16,996 nt of DNA. Source: Lachnospiraceae bacterium. GTDB taxonomy: Bacteria > Bacillota > Clostridia > Lachnospirales > Lachnospiraceae. Of the stretch, positions 6,434 to 12,828 are shown in pieces (the first letter of the stretch is position 1; each line of letters opens with the position of its first letter). Under the pieces are notes generated by a model. It saw nothing but the letters and a program-made list of their open reading frames with translations. It did not search any database and was not told the origin of the DNA. The translations under genes and the position numbers were made by a program. The stretch covers positions 4,389-21,384 of the forward strand of contig VSOC01000063.1 of NCBI GenBank assembly GCA_009774615.1, written 5' to 3'.

Positions 6434-6470
6434 AAAAAAAGACCGCTGCACCCTTTATCCGGCAGCGGCC
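6434..6470 (-). terminator. Rho-independent terminator of hsp20
   Basis: On the minus strand GGCCGCTGC pairs with GCAGCGGTC (one G-U pair) across a loop, followed directly by seven T residues (6440-6434). It lies 60 bases after the Hsp20 stop and upstream of the next operon's promoter, insulating the two. Confidence 0.9.
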
Positions 6471-6529
6471 TTTACGGTCAACCTCTCATTATTAGCTTTT
6501 ATCAAATCTTTTGTCAAATTCTGTATTTA

Positions 6530-6961
6530 TCACCCCTCAATCGCGATATATTTTTTATCTTCTACCATGGGCTTTGCTTCCTTCTTTGGAATCAACAGCT
6601 TTAAGATACCATCTTCAAATCTGGCTTTAATCTCTTCCTGGCTTACCTGAGTGCCCACATAAAAGCTTCTGCTGCAGGACCCCATGTAGCGCTCGCGGCG
6701 GATATATCTTCCGTCGTCGTCCTGCGTATTGTTCTCTGTATTCGATGAAGCCTGAATGGTCAGATAACCGTCCTTTAACTCTGCCTTGACATCCTCCTTC
6801 TTCACTCCCGGCAGGTTCATGGTCATCTCGTAGGATTGTGCCGTTTCTTTAATATCGGTTTTCATCATCTCATGTCTTCCCGGCTCTACACCAAAATGCG
6901 GAAAAGAACTTCCAAAAAAATCATCGAATAAACTCTCTCTGAAAATACTTGGCATTAACAT
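6530..6961 (-). CDS. Hsp20/alpha-crystallin small heat shock protein
   Basis: This cytoplasmic holdase chaperone binds unfolding proteins without ATP and forms oligomers. From the start at 6961 it is 143 residues. A short N-terminal arm (LMPSIFRESLFDDFFG) precedes the alpha-crystallin domain (about residues 35-140), with the conserved MNLPGVKKEDVKAELKDGYL segment, the strand YMGSCSRSFYVG and FEDGILKLLIPKKE, which contains the family's conserved G-x-L and the C-terminal L-x-I-P-type strand. An ATG at 6967 is too close to the GGAG ribosome binding site, so 6961 is preferred, matching the usual family N-terminus. It is a single-gene unit with its own promoter, a degenerate CIRCE site that suggests HrcA control, and a strong terminator. 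Confidence 0.95.
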   Translation of the reverse strand: MLMPSIFRESLFDDFFGSSFPHFGVEPGRHEMMKTDIKETAQSYEMTMNLPGVKKEDVKAELKDGYLTIQASSNTENNTQDDDGRYIRRERYMGSCSRSFYVGTQVSQEEIKARFEDGILKLLIPKKEAKPMVEDKKYIAIEG

Positions 6962-7017
6962 AATCATCTCTCCTTTTATTCTTTCATTGTTTGAGTTGTT
7001 TTATTTGTTCTATGAGT

Positions 7018-7046
7018 AATATAACACTTATTGTTAGCCAAGTCAA
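7018..7046 (-). promoter_or_regulatory. SigA-type promoter of hsp20
   Basis: On the minus strand TTGACT (7046-7041), 17 bases and TATATT (7023-7018) form a strong promoter. The -35 box lies inside the CIRCE-like element. Confidence 0.8.
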
Positions 7047-7060
7047 GTGTTGAGTGCTAA
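7034..7060. promoter_or_regulatory. Degenerate CIRCE element (HrcA operator) before hsp20
   Basis: The CIRCE consensus is TTAGCACTC-N9-GAGTGCTAA. Here the right half GAGTGCTAA (7052-7060) is perfect, the spacer is exactly 9 bases, and the left half TTAGCCAAG (7034-7042) keeps only TTAGC. It overlaps the hsp20 -35 box, the expected repressor position. Binding would probably be weaker than at a full CIRCE. Confidence 0.65.
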
Positions 7061-7100
7061 TTTTTTATAAAATATTTCTAAACAATCCTTTTGTATCTTA

Positions 7101-7138
7101 TTATCTTTTTATCTCATTATCTTTTTATCCCATTATCT
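7101..7138. repeat. 16-base tandem repeat across the nucleotidyltransferase stop codon
   Basis: TTATCTTTTTATCTCA (7101-7116) and TTATCTTTTTATCCCA (7117-7132) are adjacent copies with one difference, followed by a partial TTATCT. The stop codon of the minus-strand gene at 7125-7127 lies inside the second copy, so copy number changes would alter only the 3' end. Confidence 0.75.
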
Positions 7139-8153
7139 CCAGTGCCATGCGGTTTATCCTTTCCACAAATGCTTCTACCTTATCCATATCCGGGTTATCC
7201 GGGAGGATGCTGTTTTTTGTGGCTTTTTCCAGCCGTGCTTCATAATCAGCCAAAAGCTCATAAAATTCCCGGCAAAAGGTTTTATCCTCCTTTTGAAAGC
7301 CACCCGAACGAATCGTCAGCAAGAGATCCAGATCATTCTTCCTGTATGTGCAGATTTCCCCTTTTTCCAGGATATCAATTCCCATCATAAAAAGCCGGAT
7401 GAGGTGCATTGCATGTTTATTTAAGTGATTATCATCCTTTTTCCGGTTGCGCTTTCCAATCTTTTCATAGTCCTTCACTACATTATGCATTACCGACCAC
7501 ATTTGCTCATAATCCCGAAGCGGAAGATGGCGGTAATCGGCGTCCACAAAAATTTCGGTTTCCAGTTCGGGATTTTCTGCTTTATCGATGTACAGATGAA
7601 TCCTTCCCTTAGAAAAGGAGGCATAACGCCGGGAAAAATCCTCCAGTGCATTATTCACCGAACGAAGAATATGCTGTTCTCTCTCCCTCTGGGGCATGGA
7701 ATCCCGGGCAACGGCATTTTGCAGACGGCGAAGCTGTGCGCTGGCATAGCCGCCAAAGGATTTTGCTGCCCGCTTTGACAAGAAAATCGAGCGGGAACTT
7801 AAAAGTTCTTCACCCAAATCTGAAAGCACCATATAGCGCTCCTTTTCCAGACCAAGGATTTCGCAGGTATTGGGATTGCATTCTAATAGAAGGCGCACCA
7901 TTTTATTAAACGAATAGATAACCGTATCCGTCTGTGCATCTTCATATTGTTCAAACTCCGTCAGGCCAAGCAGGTCGGAGGGCAGATTTAAGGTAATCCC
8001 CCGGATATCGATATCACTGTTTTCATTATTCGTCCCATAAGCATAACTTCCCCCCGGCCCTAACAGCATAATCCGCTTTCCCAGACGCCGGTTTGTCCGT
8101 AAAAAATCATAGCCCTCCGTCTTTATTAACTGATGAAAATCCAATCTTTTCAT
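7125..8153 (-). CDS. Predicted nucleotidyltransferase (DNA polymerase beta superfamily, RlaP-like)
   Basis: This 342-residue soluble protein belongs to the minimal nucleotidyltransferase group. The signature is GPGGSYAYGTNNENSDIDIRGI (about residues 32-53), with the Gly-Ser pair (Gly35, Ser36) and the metal-binding Asp48 and Asp50. The rest is helical with a conserved HLNKHAMHLIRLFMMG segment, as in the family related to the RNA-ligase-associated transferase RlaP (PF10127). It would transfer a nucleotide to an RNA, protein or small molecule; no partner such as an RNA ligase is adjacent, so the substrate is unknown. GGAGG abuts the ATG at 8153 more closely than usual. It diverges from the O-acetylhomoserine sulfhydrylase gene. 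No convincing terminator was found after it; the 3' end lies in a tandem repeat. Confidence 0.82.
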   Translation of the reverse strand: MKRLDFHQLIKTEGYDFLRTNRRLGKRIMLLGPGGSYAYGTNNENSDIDIRGITLNLPSDLLGLTEFEQYEDAQTDTVIYSFNKMVRLLLECNPNTCEILGLEKERYMVLSDLGEELLSSRSIFLSKRAAKSFGGYASAQLRRLQNAVARDSMPQREREQHILRSVNNALEDFSRRYASFSKGRIHLYIDKAENPELETEIFVDADYRHLPLRDYEQMWSVMHNVVKDYEKIGKRNRKKDDNHLNKHAMHLIRLFMMGIDILEKGEICTYRKNDLDLLLTIRSGGFQKEDKTFCREFYELLADYEARLEKATKNSILPDNPDMDKVEAFVERINRMALEIMG

Positions 8154-8189
8154 CCTCCTTCCCTTTTTCTTCTTTTTATTTCCTCATAA

Positions 8190-8208
8190 ACCTATTGACA
8201 TAGTAGGT
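8190..8208. promoter_or_regulatory. Candidate Rrf2 (CymR/IscR-type) operator at the metY promoter
   Basis: ACCTA (8190-8194) and TAGGT (8204-8208) form an inverted repeat with a 9-base spacer that covers the -35 box. The left part, ACCTATTGAC, recurs with one change as ACCTATTAAC in the promoter of the Rrf2 gene (minus strand, 10118-10109). This sharing suggests that the Rrf2 protein controls both. Confidence 0.5.
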
Positions 8209-8223
8209 AAATAGTGTTATCAT
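8195..8223 (+). promoter_or_regulatory. SigA-type promoter of metY
   Basis: A perfect TTGACA (8195-8200), 17 bases and TATCAT (8218-8223). The leader to the ATG at 8275 is only about 45 bases, too short for a SAM riboswitch or T-box, and carries AAAGGAG. Confidence 0.8.
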
Positions 8224-8274
8224 TTCCATAACCTGTTAGAAGATTAAAGTATTAAACCACCAAAGGAGATCACC

Positions 8275-9570
8275 ATGAACAAATACAAATTTGAAACTCT
8301 TCAGTTGCACGTTGGACAGGAAACACCGGATTCGGCTACAGATTCCCGTGCAGTTCCCATTTACCAGACCACTTCCTACGTATTTAAAAACTCCGCCCAT
8401 GCCGCTGCCCGCTTTAACTTAGAGGATGCCGGAAATATCTACGGGCGTCTGACCAACTCCACACAGGATGTTTTCGAACGGCGCATCGCAGCCTTAGAAG
8501 GCGGGACGGCGGCCCTTGCCCTTGCTTCTGGTGCGGCAGCCATTGCCTACACGATAGAAGCCCTGGCGGCGGACGGCGGGCATATTGTCGCACAGAAAAC
8601 GATCTACGGGGGCAGCTATAATCTTCTGGAGCACACCCTTGTCCACTATGGAATTACGACCTCATTTGTCGATGCCCACAACCTGGAAGAGGTGGAAGAT
8701 GCCATTCGGGAAAATACCCGGGCCATTTACTTAGAAACCCTTGGAAATCCAAACAGCGATATCCCGGATATCGATGCTATCGCAGAAATTGCTCACCGGC
8801 ACGGCCTTCCCCTGGTCATTGACAATACCTTCGGCACACCCTACCTGATCCGGCCCATCGAACACGGCGCTGATATCGTCGTCCACTCCGCCACAAAGTT
8901 TATCGGCGGACACGGCACTACCCTTGGCGGGATTATCGTCGATTCCGGGAAATTTAACTGGAAAGCAAGCGGAAAGTATCCGGCGATTGCCGAGCCTAAT
9001 CCCAGCTATCACGGCGTTTCCTTTGCCGAAGCAGCAAAAGACGCCGCCTTTGTCACCTATATCCGCGCTATTCTGCTCCGCGATACCGGGGCGGCGATCT
9101 CGCCGTTTAACGCCTTCCTGCTTTTACAGGGCGTAGAAACCCTTTCCCTGCGCTTAGAGCGCCATGCAGAAAATACAAAGAAAGTGGTAGACTATCTGGC
9201 AAACCACCCCAAGGTCGAGCATGTCAGCCACCCGTCCCTGCCCGATCACCCGGATCATATATTATATAAGAAATATTTCCCCAATGGCGGCGCTTCGATC
9301 TTCACCTTTGAGATTAAGGGCGGGCAAAAGGAAGCCCATGCCTTTATCGACCATCTGGAGATTTTTTCCCTGCTTGCCAATGTCGCCGACGTCAAAAGCC
9401 TGGTTATCCACCCTGCCACCACGACCCATTCCCAGCTTACCGCCGAAGAACTTCTCGACCAGGGCATTAAGCCAAATACCATCCGCCTGTCCATCGGCAC
9501 AGAACATATCGACGATATTTTGGCCGATTTGGAGAATGGTTTTCGCGCCCTGGATAACCTTACCCTTTAA
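8275..9570 (+). CDS. metY: O-acetylhomoserine sulfhydrylase (aminocarboxypropyltransferase)
   Basis: This cytoplasmic PLP enzyme converts O-acetylhomoserine plus sulfide into homocysteine and acetate, the direct sulfhydrylation route to methionine. The 431-residue length is typical. Features of the Cys/Met-metabolism PLP family are clear: FETLQLHVGQETPDSATDSRAVPIYQTTS at the N-terminus (broken here only by residue numbering 6-34), Asp183 in VIDNTF that contacts the PLP nitrogen, and Lys208 in HSATKFIGGHG as Schiff-base lysine. LETLGNPNSDIPD is also conserved. The C-terminus (IRLSIGTEHIDDILADLENG) is complete. It has its own promoter overlapped by a candidate Rrf2 operator and is convergent with the Rrf2 gene; cysK follows further on. 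Together they form a sulfur assimilation block. Use of other acyl-homoserines cannot be excluded. Confidence 0.94.
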   Translation: MNKYKFETLQLHVGQETPDSATDSRAVPIYQTTSYVFKNSAHAAARFNLEDAGNIYGRLTNSTQDVFERRIAALEGGTAALALASGAAAIAYTIEALAADGGHIVAQKTIYGGSYNLLEHTLVHYGITTSFVDAHNLEEVEDAIRENTRAIYLETLGNPNSDIPDIDAIAEIAHRHGLPLVIDNTFGTPYLIRPIEHGADIVVHSATKFIGGHGTTLGGIIVDSGKFNWKASGKYPAIAEPNPSYHGVSFAEAAKDAAFVTYIRAILLRDTGAAISPFNAFLLLQGVETLSLRLERHAENTKKVVDYLANHPKVEHVSHPSLPDHPDHILYKKYFPNGGASIFTFEIKGGQKEAHAFIDHLEIFSLLANVADVKSLVIHPATTTHSQLTAEELLDQGIKPNTIRLSIGTEHIDDILADLENGFRALDNLTL

Positions 9571-9604
9571 TCTTGCTTTTTAACCTTCTCACTTTAAGGA
9601 TAAG

Positions 9605-10021
9605 TTAAGGAAATTCTTTCGGCAGCATCAAATCCGCGATGGTAATCCTGCTTAAATAATCGTGAATTTGCCGATCCAGGCCCTGCCACATCGAAAACGT
9701 GCGGCAGTTTGCCACCCGCGGACAGGGATCGGCCTCCTCTTCAAGGCAGGATACCGGGGCAAGGCTTTCCTCGGTCAGACGAAGCACGGCGTCTACGGTG
9801 TACTGTTTTGGCTCCATGGTCAGCTTATAACCGCCGCCCTTGCCCCGCAGCCCATATAAAAACCTGGCTTTGACCAGAAGCTTAATAATGCTTTCTAAGT
9901 ATTTTTCGGAAATCTCCTGGCGGCCGGCAATCACCTTTAACGGGATATAACCGTCCGATTGATGTTCCGCAAGATCGATAAGCACCCGCAATGCATAGCG
10001 GCCTTTTGTTGAAATCAGCAT
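9605..10021 (-). CDS. Rrf2-family regulator (CymR/IscR-like) with three cysteines
   Basis: This 138-residue regulator has an N-terminal winged helix (MLISTKGRYALRVLIDLAEH, residues 1-20; ISEKYLESIIKLLVKA, 37-52; the wing LRGKGGGYKL, 58-67), then a linker and dimerisation helix. Cys92, Cys100 and Cys106 form a C-x7-C-x5-C set, close in position to the three iron-sulfur ligands of E. coli IscR (C-x5-C-x5-C); B. subtilis CymR lacks such cysteines as far as recalled. It could thus sense Fe-S status, redox or, as CymR does, cysteine supply through a complex with CysK. The start at 10021 follows GGAGG at good spacing; an upstream ATG at 10042 would place the ribosome site inside the gene. The gene is divergent from cysK, and its promoter shares a motif with the metY promoter. 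Confidence 0.9.
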   Translation of the reverse strand: MLISTKGRYALRVLIDLAEHQSDGYIPLKVIAGRQEISEKYLESIIKLLVKARFLYGLRGKGGGYKLTMEPKQYTVDAVLRLTEESLAPVSCLEEEADPCPRVANCRTFSMWQGLDRQIHDYLSRITIADLMLPKEFP

Positions 10022-10095
10022 AACATTCCTCCTGTTGTCCAATGCGCCTTCTCGGAATTTTTCATCCGCGAACCCGCAGTTCCATAAATAAACCC

Positions 10096-10124
10096 ATTAT
10101 ACCACATGGTTAATAGGTAGGCAA
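10096..10124 (-). promoter_or_regulatory. SigA-type promoter of the Rrf2 gene, with shared motif
   Basis: On the minus strand TTGCCT (10124-10119), 17 bases and a perfect TATAAT (10101-10096). The spacer begins with ACCTATTAAC (10118-10109), nearly the same as the motif on the metY promoter, which points to autoregulation. Confidence 0.8.
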
Positions 10125-10207
10125 CGGACAAATAATATTACGTTTTATACGGTTTATACACAGTAAGCAAATAACAGAGAGGATACGTCACATACATTTA
10201 TACAGGG

Positions 10208-10236
10208 TTGACAAACAAGTTCGTCTGCCCTAAGAT
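10208..10236 (+). promoter_or_regulatory. SigA-type promoter of cysK
   Basis: A perfect TTGACA (10208-10213), 17 bases and TAAGAT (10231-10236), about 50 bases before the cysK start. I see no ACCTATTRAC motif here, so control by the neighbouring Rrf2 protein is not shown for this promoter. Confidence 0.75.
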
Positions 10237-10287
10237 GATAGTCAAAGACAGGTGAAATGGAAAAATTTATCAGGAGGATAAAAAATT

Positions 10288-11220
10288 ATGAGCAAAATCT
10301 ATACCTCTGCAGATCAGTTAATTGGAAAAACTCCTCTGCTCGAACTGGTTCATCTGGAAAAGGAGGAAGGGTTAAATGCCCGCATCCTCGCTAAACTGGA
10401 GTACCTTAACCCCGCCGGAAGTGCCAAAGACCGTATTGCCAAAGCCATGATCGACGAGGCGGAGGCAAGCGGAAAATTAAAACCCGGTTCGGTCATTATC
10501 GAACCCACCTCGGGAAATACCGGGATTGGCCTTGCCTCGGTTGCAGCGGCAAGGGGATACCGCATCATTATCGTGATGCCGGAAACCATGAGCATGGAGC
10601 GCCGGCAACTGATGAAGGCTTATGGTGCCGAACTGGTTCTTTCTGAGGGCTCTAAGGGAATGAGCGGCGCTGTCGAAAAAGCCGAAGAACTCGCCAGGGA
10701 AATTCCCGAAAGCTTTATTCCGGGGCAGTTTGTCAATCCGGCAAATCCCGCCGTCCACAGAGCCACAACTGGACCGGAAATCTGGGAAGATACCGACGGC
10801 AAGGTTGATTTCTTTGTTGCCGGCGTAGGAACCGGCGGCACCATTACCGGCGTGGGCGAATATTTAAAGAGCAAAAACCCCGAAATCAAGGTGGTAGCCG
10901 TAGAACCAGCCTCCTCACCGCTGTTAAGCAAGGGCATTGCCGGCAGCCACAAAATCCAGGGCATCGGCGCTAACTTTGTGCCGGAAATCTTAAATACCGG
11001 CATTTACGATGAGATTATTGCGGTAGAAAATGAAGCGGCGTTTGCCTCGGGAAAACAGATGGGAAAAATCGAAGGCGTGCTGGTCGGCATCTCCTCCGGC
11101 GCAGCCCTCCAGGCGGCAATCCAGCTTGCAAAGCGCCCCGAAAACCAGGGAAAAACCATCGTCGTCCTGTTGCCGGATACCGGGGATCGCTATCTTTCCA
11201 CGCCTCTGTTTGCGGATTAG
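10288..11220 (+). CDS. cysK: Cysteine synthase (O-acetylserine sulfhydrylase)
   Basis: This PLP enzyme makes cysteine and acetate from O-acetylserine and sulfide. The 310-residue length is standard. PLP Lys47 lies in NPAGSAKDRIA, the substrate loop in EPTSGNTGIG (about residues 72-81), the phosphate-binding loop in GVGTGGTITG (about 175-184), and GISSGAAL near the C-terminus contacts the pyridine nitrogen. The start has CAGGAGG well placed. A strong hairpin terminator follows at 11276-11315, so it is a single-gene unit. The divergent Rrf2 neighbour recalls the CymR-CysK pair of B. subtilis, in which CysK is also a partner of the regulator; that extra role here is inference. A cystathionine beta-synthase-like or O-phosphoserine-using role is less likely. 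Confidence 0.95.
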   Translation: MSKIYTSADQLIGKTPLLELVHLEKEEGLNARILAKLEYLNPAGSAKDRIAKAMIDEAEASGKLKPGSVIIEPTSGNTGIGLASVAAARGYRIIIVMPETMSMERRQLMKAYGAELVLSEGSKGMSGAVEKAEELAREIPESFIPGQFVNPANPAVHRATTGPEIWEDTDGKVDFFVAGVGTGGTITGVGEYLKSKNPEIKVVAVEPASSPLLSKGIAGSHKIQGIGANFVPEILNTGIYDEIIAVENEAAFASGKQMGKIEGVLVGISSGAALQAAIQLAKRPENQGKTIVVLLPDTGDRYLSTPLFAD

Positions 11221-11275
11221 GGACTGTGATTTTTATCAGAGTGTTTATCGCGGTTTTATAACCATTTTATTTAAG

Positions 11276-11315
11276 AAAAAGCAACCTCTCCATAATAAGG
11301 ATGTGGTTGCTTTTT
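11276..11315. terminator. Bidirectional terminator between cysK and the LacI-type gene
   Basis: AAAAAGCAACC (11276-11286) and GGTTGCTTTTT (11305-11315) pair perfectly. The T run after the stem on each strand makes it usable by cysK (plus) and by the convergent LacI-type gene (minus, 60 bases after its stop). Confidence 0.88.
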
Positions 11316-11374
11316 GCCGAACGAACAAGAAAAACATTATCCCTAATCCGCTTCAAAATCCCTGCAAATTATCT

Positions 11375-12370
11375 TCACGTACTCTCCCGCTCCACCAGAA
11401 CCGTTCCAAAGCTTACATGCTGGGTACTGGGCTTTTGATCGGCGGGGGCATTGATTTCGTCAATGACCATGTGCGCCGCCTTCTTTCCCATCTCATGTGC
11501 CGGCATTTCCATCGAGGTCATCGAGGTTTCCAGCATCCTTCCTACGGCATGTCCGGTCAGACTGATGAGTTTTACCTGCTCCGGCATCTTTATCTTCCTC
11601 TCGGTCAGCGCACGGATAACCCCCAGACCCTGGATATCCACGGCAGCCATAATGGCATCTAACTTCGGAACATCGTCTAAAAGCTGGTTTGCGCACTCAT
11701 AGCCGTGTTCAAAACTGTTTACCGGATAATCGGACTGGCTAAGATATTCATTCAATCCCAGTTGCTTTACCGCTTTGCAGTAGCCGTCATGGCGGCCCTT
11801 ATAAGGTGCTAAATCCAGGGAGCCATTAATCAGGCCAATCTCCTTGCATCCCTTCTCGTACAGAAAATGGACGGCGTCATTCCCGCAGGCTTCATAGTCG
11901 GCAACAATGCTGCTCAGCCGCTTTTCCTGCCGCCGAACCATCTGCACCACGGCAATTCCGCTGGCCTGAATATCGCGCAGCAGACGGTTATTATACCCGG
12001 TCCCTGCAATAATAATCCCGTCGGCGAAGCCATTGCGCAGACGGTTTAAACATTCTTTCTCGGTCGCCGGGTTATCCTCGGTATTGCAAAATAAGGTTGC
12101 ATAGCCCAGACTTCTTGCTTCTTCTTCAATCCCCTGAAGGATTTCCGAAAAAATCGCCAGATGCAGACGCGGCACGACCACGCCGATCGTCCTTCGCTTC
12201 CCCTGGCGCAGCGCCTGCGCCATCACATTGGGCTGATAACCTAATTCCTTTGCCGCAGCGTAAACCCGCTTTTTTGTTTCTGGATGAACATAAGAAGTAT
12301 TGTTCAATGCCCGGGAAACTGTACTGATATCCACACACGCCAGCCGGGCGACATCTTTTAACGTTGCCAT
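11375..12370 (-). CDS. LacI-family transcriptional repressor
   Basis: This 331-residue regulator has the typical plan: an N-terminal helix-turn-helix (ATLKDVARLACVDISTVSRALN, about residues 2-23) with hinge helix (residues 45-57, PNVMAQALRQGKR), and a periplasmic-binding-protein-like ligand domain (about 60-331) starting TIGVVVPRLHLAIFSEILQGI. The start at 12370 follows AAGGAGG. It is divergent from the NAL-aldolase gene, and CG-centred palindromes of the LacI class lie in front of both genes: CAAACGTTTG at 12391-12400 and TACAAACGTTTGTA at 12652-12665. It therefore very probably represses itself and the aldolase, with release by the substrate or an intermediate of that pathway, which remains unknown. 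Its 5' sequence context and the gap to cysK show no sign of a wider operon. Confidence 0.93.
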   Translation of the reverse strand: MATLKDVARLACVDISTVSRALNNTSYVHPETKKRVYAAAKELGYQPNVMAQALRQGKRRTIGVVVPRLHLAIFSEILQGIEEEARSLGYATLFCNTEDNPATEKECLNRLRNGFADGIIIAGTGYNNRLLRDIQASGIAVVQMVRRQEKRLSSIVADYEACGNDAVHFLYEKGCKEIGLINGSLDLAPYKGRHDGYCKAVKQLGLNEYLSQSDYPVNSFEHGYECANQLLDDVPKLDAIMAAVDIQGLGVIRALTERKIKMPEQVKLISLTGHAVGRMLETSMTSMEMPAHEMGKKAAHMVIDEINAPADQKPSTQHVSFGTVLVEREST

Positions 12371-12390
12371 AAACGCCTCCTTAGTTTATA

Positions 12391-12400
12391 CAAACGTTTG
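12391..12400. promoter_or_regulatory. LacI-type operator before the regulator gene
   Basis: The perfect palindrome CAAACGTTTG lies 21 bases upstream of the LacI-type start codon and downstream of its promoter, so a bound repressor would block elongation. It shares its 10-base core with the stronger site before the aldolase gene. Confidence 0.8.
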
Positions 12401-12444
12401 CATATTTTTTGCAATTTTTTCCGTTGCCTTACACTATAGTAACC

Positions 12445-12472
12445 ATTATAATGCTTTTTGTATAAAAAACAA
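12445..12472 (-). promoter_or_regulatory. Promoter of the LacI-type gene
   Basis: On the minus strand TTGTTT (12472-12467), 16 bases and a perfect TATAAT (12450-12445), about 75 bases before the start codon. Confidence 0.65.
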
Positions 12473-12560
12473 GTAAATTCTAAAAAATAGTGCAAAGCAA
12501 ATATTTTTATAAATTATGCACAATTATATCCGTTTTTCTATGTATAATATGCTGTTTTCG

Positions 12561-12595
12561 GCAAATTTTTGCAGACCATATGCAAATCCTTGCAG
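12561..12595. promoter_or_regulatory. Paired TGCA-rich repeats upstream of the aldolase promoter, candidate activator site
   Basis: GCAAATTTTTGCAG (12561-12574) and GCAAATCCTTGCAG (12582-12595) differ at two positions and are 21 bases apart, two turns of the helix, so both face the same side. Each has partial dyad symmetry (GCAAA...TTGC). They end 15 bases before the -35 box at 12611, a typical activator position. Confidence 0.55.
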
Positions 12596-12610
12596 TAACG
12601 CCTGTGCATA

Positions 12611-12639
12611 TTGACTTCACTTTTCTCCCGTGGTATAAC
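12611..12639 (+). promoter_or_regulatory. SigA-type promoter of the aldolase gene
   Basis: TTGACT (12611-12616), 17 bases and TATAAC (12634-12639). Transcription would start near 12646, leaving a leader of roughly 180 bases that begins with the LacI-type operator. I see no clear riboswitch in the leader; it holds an unlikely upstream in-frame ATG at 12745 with no ribosome site. Confidence 0.75.
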
Positions 12640-12651
12640 ATAGTCACAAGA

Positions 12652-12665
12652 TACAAACGTTTGTA
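12652..12665. promoter_or_regulatory. LacI-type operator on the aldolase promoter
   Basis: TACAAACGTTTGTA is a perfect 14-base palindrome with the CG centre of LacI-family sites. It begins about 6 bases past the expected transcription start, an effective repressing position. It fits the general CcpA site (cre) poorly, with mismatches at four defined positions, so the divergent regulator is the likely binder. Confidence 0.85.
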
Positions 12666-12828
12666 GAAACCAGTCATCCAACGTGCACATGGATGCGGAA
12701 GGGGCAATCGCCAGACACCATGAAAGATTACATAGTGCTGCCGAATGGCATACAGCTATTCTTTAGGGTTGCCAGAAAAAAACAATTGCCGAAAACAAAA
12801 TAATCATAACAAAAAAGGAGATTTCAAG

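Noticed and set aside
6316..6435. Longer N-terminus for the sigma-like protein
   Set aside because: The added codons would lie on top of the promoter and both SOS-like boxes; a strong ribosome site fits 6315.
8224..8274. SAM riboswitch or T-box before metY
   Set aside because: The leader is about 45 bases and has no paired structure or terminator, far too short.
11030..11662. Open frame of 210 codons on the plus strand across the cysK end and the LacI-type gene
   Set aside because: It is out of frame with cysK, crosses a strong terminator and runs antisense to the LacI-type gene; basic, low-quality composition.
12652..12665. Reading the operator as a CcpA cre site
   Set aside because: Only the CG core fits well; several conserved cre positions differ, and a local LacI-type gene with the same core site explains it better.
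12745..12828. Upstream start giving 28 more residues on the NAL aldolase
   Set aside because: No ribosome site before 12745, and the added residues do not resemble the family; AAAAGGAG precedes 12829.
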